From the NCBI RefSeq assembly GCF_008831285.2, contig NW_022205233.1, positions 1 to 27,428 on the forward strand: 27,428 nucleotides of DNA. Reading direction: 5' to 3'. The stretch comes from Nymphaea colorata (Eukaryota > Streptophyta > Magnoliopsida > Nymphaeales > Nymphaeaceae). The translations under genes were made by a program, and so were the position numbers. The notes under the pieces are model-generated. The model was given only the letters and a program-made list of their open reading frames with translations, ran no database searches and had not been told where the DNA came from. Position 1 is the stretch's first letter, and each line of letters opens with the position of its first letter. Positions 20,733 through 27,428 of the stretch are shown one piece after another.

Positions 20733-21800
20733 TTACCCAGCAGCCGCCGCCGCCGTCGCCGCTGCCGCCGGAGAACAAGTGGGGCACTTCTGAGAAGTCG
20801 GAGTGGCCACTGACCCCTGGGTGGCCTCACTACGGGTAGACTGGTTCCGTCTGAAAGTTCGGTCATCCCGCCTCTCATAAGGCCTTGTCCTGCCCGCAAA
20901 GTGTTGGCGCTTTACCTGTGTCCGTCCATCTTGTGAATGCTGGCCTGCTTTCTTCTGATGATCCTTCTGTGTCCTCACCCAATCTTCTTCTATGCATCGT
21001 GCCATTGTAACCGCCTCATCCAAGTCACGAGGTCTACTTGTCAACACTTTGCTTCGTAGTCCATCTCGCAGCCCGCGCACAAACTTGCCCGCTCTGGCCT
21101 CATCGGTAGTGTAAAGGTGTGGGCAATACACCTCCAAGTGCCGATATCTCGTAATGTACTCTTCTAAGCTCGACTGATTCTGCTGCAAATCCAGAAACTC
21201 CTGCATTTTCTTGTCTCTGGCATACACCGGAAAGTATGTGCTGAAGAAGGAATCTCTGAACTGCTTCCATGAGATTGACCCTTGGCCAGCGAACCGAATC
21301 TCACTAGTTGATTGCCACCAATTCTTGGCATCACCCTTCAACAAATAGGAGCCATAGTTCACTCTATCTTCTTCTGGCACCTTCAGAAGCCCAAAAATAC
21401 GTTCAACCTCTTCAATCCAGTCCTTTGCCTTGTCATGACTGCCCCCTCCTGAGAAGATAGGCGGCTGCATCGCCATAAACTGCTGATAAGACACTGTCGT
21501 TGCCTTCTCCCGAACTGGAGCACTGGTGTCCCCCGAAGGAGATGCGTTACTTCTCTGATTACCGACCATAGACTGCATTAACGTGGTCAGCGTCTGCAAC
21601 GTGGTCAGCAATATAGTCTGCTGATCCACTGGCGGAGTCTGTCTCGGTGGGGTTTGGGCACCCCCACCTAGCTGGGCATACTGGGGCTCTGACGCACCGT
21701 CACCCCGCGGAGTATGTGCATCAGAATGGGTTGGGCTGGGCTCTCTATGTGCCTCTGAAGACGGCCCAGCTCGCTTCTTACCCCTACGATGATATTCCAT
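20733..21800 (-). CDS. gag: Ty3/gypsy Gag, C-terminally truncated and fused to arm sequence
   Basis: Encodes 355 residues when started at the ATG (21798-21800) directly after a TTTGTACAG splice acceptor; an upstream in-frame ATG would lie in the intron. Order: basic N-terminus (MEYHRRGKKR), Pro/Gln-rich linker, IFSGGG and DWIEEVERIF at about 116-136, the Retrotrans_gag capsid core with GDAKNWW (156-162), FRDSFFSTYFP (181-191), LEEYITRYRHLEV (212-224) and FVRGLRDGLR (240-249), then a basic linker. Gag packages the element RNA into cytoplasmic particles. The zinc knuckle starts KCPTC (338-342) but stops there. The last 13 residues are an Ala-rich tail read from the GC-rich tip of the left arm, ending at TAA. 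The nucleocapsid knuckle and all of pol are missing. The capsid core itself has no stops or frameshifts, consistent with recent insertion. Confidence 0.85.
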   Translation of the reverse strand: MEYHRRGKKRAGPSSEAHREPSPTHSDAHTPRGDGASEPQYAQLGGGAQTPPRQTPPVDQQTILLTTLQTLTTLMQSMVGNQRSNASPSGDTSAPVREKATTVSYQQFMAMQPPIFSGGGSHDKAKDWIEEVERIFGLLKVPEEDRVNYGSYLLKGDAKNWWQSTSEIRFAGQGSISWKQFRDSFFSTYFPVYARDKKMQEFLDLQQNQSSLEEYITRYRHLEVYCPHLYTTDEARAGKFVRGLRDGLRSKVLTSRPRDLDEAVTMARCIEEDWVRTQKDHQKKAGQHSQDGRTQVKRQHFAGRTRPYERRDDRTFRRNQSTRSEATQGSVATPTSQKCPTCSPAAAATAAAAAG

Positions 21801-21961
21801 CTGTACAAACAAGATCCTTAATTCTCAAATCACGACCAATACCAAACTTACAAGTCAAATCACAACGTGCATTAGCACGAAGTTCAAAACACAGATCACA
21901 TTACATACCTATACTTGAAAAATCAAAACTACAATAACCAACTAATCAAACAAATGCGTAC
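21801..21961 (-). other. Predicted intron in the gag leader
   Basis: Minus strand GTTGCCCAG|GTACGC donor at 21961/21962 and TTTGTACAG|ATGG acceptor at 21801/21800. The 161 bp between them are T-rich on the minus strand. The acceptor abuts the gag start codon. Leader introns just before gag are known in some plant Ty3/gypsy elements. Splicing here is a prediction. Confidence 0.55.
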
Positions 21962-22225
21962 CTGGGCAACACGACTTCACAGATAGGCTTTAACTCACAT
22001 CCACAATGGGGTTTGCCATGGCTGATGTAATGCTCGTTGGTTCGACGGGTCGGGTCGAGCTAGGGTCCAGACCCGGAACCGACCCCCACTCGCGTAAGGC
22101 CCGACGCGAGGCCCTTCTCCCTCGCCTTTCCCTTCCTTCTTCGTTGTCTCCGGTGGTCTCCTGTGGCAGCGCAGAGGGAGGAGAGTGACGGTCGGGTGGT
22201 GGTGGCTGGAACGGCGACGGCGACG
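21962..22225 (-). other. gag leader region joining the right arm
   Basis: GC-rich, with overlapping ORFs in several frames that look like artefacts. On the plus strand TGTAATGCTCG at 22025 could be an LTR-type TG start. If so, the right LTR would run 22025-25012, and about 200 bp at its start would be missing from the left arm. No primer binding site for the gag reading direction was found here. Confidence 0.35.
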
Positions 22226-23493
22226 GAGGTGGCAGCGGCGACGGCAGCGTCGGCTGCTGGGTAAACCCTCTCTCTCTCGTGCGATTTTTCTTGCTCTGCC
22301 ACTCATGCCCTTTTTTCTGTTTTGCTCTCTGCCGCACGTCCCCTCTTCTTCTCTCTCGCCATTTTCTTTCCCCTCTTTCCGCTGGTTCTCTACCGCTCGA
22401 CCCTCTTCTCACTCACCCGCACTCCCCCGCCTGCTCTTTCTCTCTCTTCTCACCCCACGGCTGTTTTCCCCTTGACCGAACCCTTCCTCTCTCTGTCTCT
22501 CCTCTCTGCCAGCGTCCCTTTTCTTTGTTTATTTCAGTTTTTTTTCCCCAACTACTACCGTGGGTCTTTCCTAGCAACAGAGTTGTGTTAAACTTTTTGG
22601 GCGTTTGGGGTTGGGTTGCAGTTTTGGGGACGTTTTTCCCCTCTTACCTGCTAGTAGGGTGTGTAGTGAGCAGCGACAGCAAACAATCTCGAGCATTGGC
22701 ACTTGATCGGACGTGTGAAGTGGTTGCTAGAAGGGTTGTAGCAGTTTGGACGCTTGTTTGGGGTGAGCAATACCTAATCAAGCTCAAAATGATGAGTATT
22801 TATCTTTTAGAGCATGTATAATTATGGTTCGAGCATGCTAGAGCTTAGAATTGATGATTTTGGGACGCATGTTAGTAATTTTGTTTTTGGGAGAAACTTA
22901 GGATTTGCGTTGGAAAGTGATGATTCATGTACTTATTGATCGTTTTAGCATGATGGATTAAGTTTCGAAGCTTTAAGGAATCATGGTAGAGATTGTGAGG
23001 TTGTGGGGAAGTTTTGGAACCGTCTTAGGGAGTGTAGCGCAGACTTCGGTGAACGGGTGTATCATGAAGTTAATTAGGGATATATGCGTTTTGGGATGTG
23101 ACTTGAGGTTGATGTCTTACTTAAAGAACGTTATTGAGGAAGGATTTAGTGACGGTTTGATTGATGGTTGAAGGCCTTGATAATTCAAGGCAACGTCAAG
23201 ACGTAAAGGGGAGGCCTTGTGGAGAGCCCGTTGGTTGACACTACCTGTCGATGCCCTCTTGAGGCGCTGTCACGTGCCTCAAGGATTTTATTTTTGTATC
23301 TGTTCATTTCTGTTTGATTGGTGTAGGAATCTAGTAGAAACCTTATTCTTGTTTATGTTTGCAGGTGCACCGGGCTCATCCCGTCGACCTTGAGTTCGAA
23401 GCTTGAGGCATTTTGAAGAATTTGGTGAGCGCGCCACAGGTATGGCAACTTTCCAGGCAAATTCCTGCCTGGGGCAATTGTGTGATTGGGTGC

Positions 23494-23517
23494 TCCTAGG
23501 ATCAAGGGATCCTAGGA
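23494..23517. other. Palindrome in right arm
   Basis: Mirror copy of the 10-bp-stem palindrome at 19480-19503, unchanged. Confidence 0.85.
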
Positions 23518-24879
23518 TTGTGATGTTAATTGATTGACGGTTTTGTGATTGAGTATGTGTATGTTGCTTACATGATATGAATGGGTTAGAAAGATTATTA
23601 GTCATTCGATTTAAAAATGTTACGCATTGGCATGTGCATGCTAGAATTGATATCTGTTTAGGACAGATGAGGTGGGGTATCGAGTCGAGTGTCTCCTCGA
23701 CCCCAATTGTGCATTAGAAAGCATCATAGAATGATAACTGCATAGGACAGCTACGAGCCAACCGCAGATCGAGACTACTCTCTGTGGATTGGCTATGTTT
23801 TTCAAAGAGGTGATGGACATGACTGATGTGATGATTGATATAAATGTGTATGTTGTTGCATATGCATTGCCATGGGCAATGATGCAAATGGATGTTTGGA
23901 GGGTAGTTGTACCCGTATGGTATGACGGCTAGCAATGACTGTTACTGTATGTATAGACCTCATGTGGAGGTAATCGGAGGTGTGGGTGCACTCGGGAAGT
24001 GTACTAACCTCGTGTGTTAGCCAGTCTTCTTGTGAATGTGTAACTGTAATGATAAGAATGAATAACTAAGAGATGAGAGACCAGTGGGATGTGGCTATGT
24101 GTTTGGGAGACGTCCCCCTTGATTGCCACTGGTCTCGCCTGTCAGAGCGCAGGCGGTGCAAGGCCCCAGGGTTCTGTTGTGTGTTGTGCTTGGAGCGTTG
24201 GGCTCCTGCCTTCCCAACCTGGGTGTCCTAGGGAAGGCTGAGTATCTCACCTTGGACGTCACACATCCAGGGATGAGTGCTCTACCGCTGCAGCGGGTGA
24301 AATGGATCCATACTGTTATGGGCCACCACGGGGGTTGTCTCTCGGCTGTAGGCCGCCCGCGGTGTGCACGTGCCTGTGTTGCACCCACAGGAACTGTTAA
24401 TGCACTAAAGTTAATGAAAATGCAAAGTGTTTGACAGAATGCATGTGACTGACGTATATGTGATTGATATGAATGCAAGTGTTATGTTTAAGCATGCTTC
24501 GCATGTGACTGATGTTGTGTTAGTGTGGCCATCAAGTGGCTTTTACGTGTCGCACTCAGACGCGACATGACGATAGATGGGTTGATATTTGCCCCTTTAT
24601 TTGAGCCTTACTTGAGAGGGTTTGGCATTTTTCTGGCTTGTTGCCATACTGCGAAGGCTAAGCCTTCAGTTGTTTCCTTTTTTCAGGTTTTGGTGTACCC
24701 GGGGCAGCAGGCTGAGCAGATGGCTACACTCACATCCTACTGGGGAGGTTTTGGGTTTTGTTTTGTTCTTGTAGTGCCGGCGCGTCGTGTTTTTGGTTTT
24801 ACTGATGCCTTGTTTTGATGAGGCATCGATGTTGTGATTTTGGGGCATTTTTGTCAAATGTACAATTGAATTGAAATGC

Positions 24880-24887
24880 TATATAAT
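24880..24887 (+). promoter_or_regulatory. TATA box in right arm, directed outward (rightward)
   Basis: TATATAAT about 125 bp from the LTR end. Transcription starting near 24910 would leave the element and enter the flanking reading frame at 25018. Confidence 0.5.
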
Positions 24888-25012
24888 GGAAAGCTTGCCC
24901 CATTGTTTTGAATTGCTTGGCTCATTCCTTTTTGACTATTGTGTAGTCACACCTCGATGTTGGATGTTAGAAAAAAAAAATGTTTGAGTGTCAAAAAGGT
25001 CGGGGTGTGACA

Positions 25013-25017
25013 TTAAC
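25013..25017 (+). repeat. Target-site duplication, right copy (TTAAC)
   Basis: Matches 17709-17713. The match happens to extend to TTAACTAT because the left tip begins with TAT; five bases is the length expected for LTR-element integration. Confidence 0.75.
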
Positions 25018-25251
25018 TATGGTGGTAAAGAGTTTGAAGCAGTTGAGAACTGTGGAGGTAATCATCTACGTTGCATCAAGAAGAAAGAAGAACTTCAAAA
25101 ATTACTCAACAGGAAAATAGAAGGGAAAGTTGCAAAAGAAAGCGTTTGTGTCACTACTTTGAAATGCTTTTACATGTTACCCCCAAATCAATGTTGTAAG
25201 AAGCATATGCCTCACACAAAAAAAAAAAACGGACCTCAAAGTGTTTTTTAG
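25013..25251 (+). pseudogene. Interrupted reading frame, BED-finger-like relic, partial
   Basis: With the insertion removed, the left flank (frame ending ALSYW before 17709) continues in frame into VNYGGKEFEAVENCGGNHLR, then a Lys-rich stretch (KKKEELQKLLNRKIEGKVAK) and a stop at 25251. The pattern GKEF...GGNHLR...KK is reminiscent of BED-type zinc fingers of plant hAT transposases, but two of the expected metal-binding residues are missing (GG where CG would be expected, and C in place of His). So if it is this family, it was already degenerate. Family assignment is weak. The readable continuity across TTAAC is seen directly. Confidence 0.3.
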
Positions 25252-25262
25252 AAAAAATGCCT

Positions 25263-25295
25263 TGAGGTGCATGCATCCCTGAAGCATGCACCTCA
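25263..25295. other. Perfect 12-bp hairpin within GCCTCA-rich stretch
   Basis: TGAGGTGCATGC and GCATGCACCTCA pair perfectly around a 9-nt loop. A second small palindrome, TGAGGCATACGCCTCA, lies at about 25339-25354, and GCCTCA recurs near 25210, 26070, 26085 and 26110. Such recurring motifs can be sub-terminal repeats of hAT-type transposons; this is not established here. Confidence 0.75.
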
Positions 25296-25458
25296 TTTAA
25301 TATAGCTGTATGTCTCCATCCTTGGCATGCTCCGTGCTTGAGGCATACGCCTCAGAGAAAGTGTTGGAGAAAGTAATGCTATATGTTTGTAATTTTTGAA
25401 ATAAAGATAAGAACATTGTTTTTTTTCTTTACTTACTATTATATTTTGTTATGTATTA

Positions 25459-25647
25459 TTGTTTTTATATGAAGGTAAAACAATAATAGAAGATTTTCAA
25501 CATGAGAGTTTTGATGATGAAGCAACTGAAGAGGAAGATGAACTTATTCAATATATGAACGGTTCAAATGATGATGAATTGTCATCCATTACAGAATATG
25601 AAAATAATGAAGATACGATTGGCCAATCGCCTACAAAAATCATTTGA
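25459..25647 (+). other. Short acidic ORF, function unknown
   Basis: Encodes 62 residues that are strongly acidic (DDEATEEEDEL, SNDDELSSITEYENNED). Composition this biased is unlike the flanks and resembles a disordered acidic tail of a larger protein. No family was recognised. It could be the terminal exon of the same decayed gene as the relic at 25013-25251, which is speculation. Confidence 0.3.
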
Positions 25648-26099
25648 ACTTTGTTAAATATCACTTGATAATTACACAAATTAGTTACTTTTTTATTTTT
25701 TGTACATATACACATTTGAATATGCCTATATTATTGTCCACCAATACTTGTTATTTACTTATTCTCTTAATTGATATTATCATTTGAATTTTGTTTTTCC
25801 TAGTTTTGGTTATTTGTTTTTCAATGATAGTTCTATGACCTGTTTAGGACAGGTCATGCTTCTACACCAATTATGCAAGCACTCTTTGCACTATGCATGT
25901 TATGACATTGTATTTGTTTGGATTTGCAAATTATTGTAGTTTTCTTATATTGTGTATTAGTTTTTATTGATATGTTTAGTATTGTAGTCATTTTTTTCAG
26001 TTTTGATGTTATTTTTATAAATATTATATAATTCACAAACTTGTCTGTGAAGCTGCGCTTCAACTAATGCCTCAGCTCCCCTCGCCTCATGAGAATCTG
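25648..26099. other. AT-rich stretch, nothing recognised
   Basis: AT-rich sequence with long T-rich segments and no usable ORF. Confidence 0.5.
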
Positions 26100-26570
26100 A
26101 ACGTGTTGCCTCACCTTATTGCCTTTTACAACATTGCTCCAAATACCATCAAGTTGTTCCTCTTGAGAGTATGGTGCCACTTTTTCTTAGTAACTTGATC
26201 CGGTGACACCCAACTAGAAGTTTCTCTTGTTCTCCACCTTCTTCCTCTGCAATACAATATGCATGATGCCGGTAGGTATGGTCATGAAGTGTTTGCATGC
26301 AATTGATGTCTAGCAATGTTAAAATGACTTGTACATGACCTAAAAAATCCTTAGATGAACTATAATGGATGCCACCAGGCATGCCATCTATTTGCTCCCC
26401 TCCCCTGAATGGGGAGTAGCGTGAAGCCGAAAATTTGAGATTTGGATATTAGAAAAAATTGCAAGAGAAAGGGATCCGCCTACTGGTACGAGGTCTAACC
26501 ATGTCTCCCCGCCTTTAACATGGATAATTGGACCTAAGACTAAGCATTTCTGAAAAGTTGTACAAGTCAT
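26100..26570 (-). other. Possible coding relic, family not recognised
   Basis: Two adjacent minus-strand ORFs (26388-26570 and 26149-26382) and a third frame below (EEQLDGIWSNVVKGNK near 26130-26165) have coding-like composition, separated by stops or frame changes. A purine tract, AGGGGAGGGGAG, lies on the minus strand at about 26395-26406. This could be a decayed transposon protein, but I cannot place it. Confidence 0.25.
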
Positions 26571-27428
26571 TCGATTGATGCATTATATATGTTTGTGCAT
26601 AAGGGTTTGAAATTTGATTTTGAAGTTCATTTGAACTAAATTTTGAACAACCAACGTTTTCACCTTGTTTTAGATAAAATGATATGGATTTTAAAGAAGT
26701 TATTTGAAAATCTAATTGGTTTTGACAAGTTATTTAGAAATTCAACTTCTTTTAGAAATTTGGGCAAATTCTTTTCAATTTTGGCAAAATCGAAAATTGT
26801 TCAAAATTGATTCTAGTTGGCACCATTGATTTGATCTAAAAATTTGAGAGTTTAAGAAATTTGGTTGGAAATTATATTTGTAAATTGATTATTTGATTTG
26901 TAAATAGTTGAAAATTGGAGTTTTAGTTCATGAACTTGAAGTTAATATGCAATCTTGGATCAAAATTTTGAACTTAGTTTAAAGTAAATTCAAAAATGAA
27001 CTTGACTTAAATAGTTGATTAAGCTTGAAAAAATGGATCAATTGATCAAATTTGAAAATTGGTTTATCAAAAGATAGGAATTTTGAATTGAAATTGTACG
27101 AAGTTCTCTTTTAGAGAAGATTGTAAATTTTTAAAGTAAAGCTTTTTTTTGGAAAAATAGGAATTCCAATGTTTTATAGAAAAAAATTATGTTCCAAATA
27201 TATTTGTTGGCAAGATTGATAGGATTCTTGTATTTCTTTTCAAAACTAAGTGAGATTCCAAATTCTTTGTTGCAATATAGCTTGGTCATGTTTTGTAACT
27301 TGAATTGGTTCACTTACTTTCTAGAGATGGTGCATGTGTGTGTGAATTAGATAAGTGAACACAGGCATGAATTAAGAAAATAAACTATATGTGTGCATAC
27401 ATTCTTCACTCTTACTAACTCTCCTTGC
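26571..27428. other. AT-rich tail, nothing recognised
   Basis: Very AT-rich, dominated by variants of AAATTTGAA, GAAAATTG and TTGGAAATT, which gives a loosely repetitive texture without a clear period. No gene or transposon end was seen. Confidence 0.5.

Larger units (their letters stand above)
17983..20770 (-). repeat. Left inverted arm (long LTR, minus sense)
   Basis: Reverse complement of 22226-25012. Comparison by eye shows only about four substitutions (for example near 18214, 19133, 19394 and 19761) and two single-base indels (T-run at 18014; extra T near 18062), apart from a GC-rich last 40 bp near 20735-20770 that differs more. On the minus strand it ends GGTCGGGGTGTGACA at 17983 followed by the primer site, so it acts as a 5' LTR end. 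A TATA box (TATATAAT) is at 18110-18117, minus. The remaining 2.6 kb would be U3: a purine/pyrimidine-rich start, palindromes such as 19480-19503, and no coding function. Its start is lost at the junction with gag. Confidence 0.85.
17714..25012 (-). mobile_element. Rearranged Ty3/gypsy-derived insertion with inverted LTR-like arms
   Basis: Bounded by TTAAC duplications. The left tip reads TATAACAACCCGACC and the inverse of the right tip reads TGTCACACCCCGACC, so both outer ends carry the same LTR-type terminus; the left one has TA instead of TG, as expected from a single G-to-A change. Inside, left to right: 190-bp short LTR, polypurine tract, hairpin, tRNA-Met primer site (all minus sense), inverted arm 17983-20770, spacer with gag (minus sense), inverted arm 22226-25012. 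No protease, reverse transcriptase or integrase is present, so it is non-autonomous. I read it as one integration of an aberrant cDNA with inverted LTRs. A nested insertion or an assembly artefact are the alternatives. Confidence 0.7.
22226..25012 (+). repeat. Right inverted arm (long LTR, plus sense)
   Basis: Reverse complement of 17983-20770. On the plus strand it ends GGTCGGGGTGTGACA at 25012, followed by TTAAC, so it forms the outer right tip of the insertion with its LTR 3' end facing out. The start is pyrimidine-rich (22262-22520, CT-rich with ORFs that are only compositional). TATATAAT at 24880-24887 is the mirror of the left-arm TATA box. The ORFs of 60-180 codons in this arm have no domain and recur exactly in the other arm, so I do not call them genes. 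Confidence 0.85.

Noticed and set aside
20176-22821. ORFs of 89-203 codons in both arms (for example 20176-20787 minus and 22279-22821 plus)
   Set aside because: They arise from CT-rich, low-complexity arm sequence, appear as mirror copies in the two arms, are open in overlapping frames and show no domain.
17983-25012. Arms as terminal inverted repeats of a DNA transposon such as a long-TIR Mutator-like element
   Set aside because: No 8-9-bp duplication abuts the arms at 17983 and 25012, the left arm is followed in register by a tRNA-Met primer site, and the spacer carries a gypsy gag rather than a transposase.
17974-25016. CATTA present just outside both arms (17977-17981 and 25010-25014) as an alternative target duplication
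   Set aside because: It overlaps the LTR terminus on the right and the primer site on the left and would leave asymmetric element ends; TTAAC fits better.
17709-25020. An 8-bp duplication TTAACTAT instead of 5 bp
   Set aside because: It would remove the first three bases of the LTR-type tip (TATAACA, from TGTAACA). The extra TAT match is more easily chance, and 5 bp is the normal length for LTR elements.
25263-25295. CATGCA (RY) motifs in the hairpin as targets of the VAL-type B3 protein seen in the window
   Set aside because: The B3 sequence here is a pseudogene and CATGCA is a common hexamer; there is no evidence linking them.

Overview
The window looks like nuclear DNA from a flowering plant. 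It is AT-rich and gene-poor, with CT/GA/AT microsatellites, Ty1/copia and Ty3/gypsy retrotransposon pieces that use the plant-type initiator-Met tRNA primer site, and a decayed copy of a plant-specific B3-domain gene of the VAL/HSI2 family. I cannot name the species. I found no intact host gene, rRNA, tRNA or CRISPR array.

Layout. 1-5150 is mostly non-coding; it holds a CT microsatellite, one diverged direct repeat pair, a perfect 13-bp hairpin and weak exon relics. 5153-6025 is an unusual repeat in which three related unit types of roughly 100-120 bp (A-B-C) recur, and the series is mirrored head to head. 6385-7690 (minus strand) is a frameshifted VAL-like B3 pseudogene, recognisable only by joining short pieces from different frames. 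7770-10215 is a GC-richer block of probable retroelement leader and repeat debris. 10216-12474 holds nothing I recognise. 12475-13872 is a roughly 700-bp segment duplicated in tandem. 14037-14119 holds two tandem copies of a perfect hairpin. 14746-15130 is an unassigned GC-richer patch, and 15295-15382 an AT then GA microsatellite. 16170-17110 (minus strand) is the 3' end of a copia element: RNase H remnant, polypurine tract and 3' LTR.

The main object is 17714-25012, a 7.3-kb insertion flanked by the 5-bp direct duplication TTAAC. It is built around two 2.79-kb inverted arms (17983-20770 and 22226-25012) that I find about 99.8% identical by eye. Between them lies a 1.46-kb spacer with a Ty3/gypsy gag gene on the minus strand. 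This gag has an intron just before its start codon and is cut off inside its zinc knuckle, where it is fused to the left arm. Outside the left arm, in minus-strand order, are a tRNA-Met primer binding site, a GC-rich hairpin, a polypurine tract and a short 190-bp LTR-like end. The two outer tips share a 15-bp LTR-type terminal motif facing outward. The simplest reading is a recent insertion of a rearranged LTR-retrotransposon cDNA with LTRs in inverted orientation. It could form a very long hairpin RNA, and each arm carries an outward-facing TATA box.

The insertion interrupts a reading frame that continues across the duplicated TTAAC and loosely resembles a BED-type zinc finger of hAT transposases. 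From 25018 to the end are that relic, a perfect 12-bp hairpin, a short acidic ORF and AT-rich sequence with nothing else I can identify.
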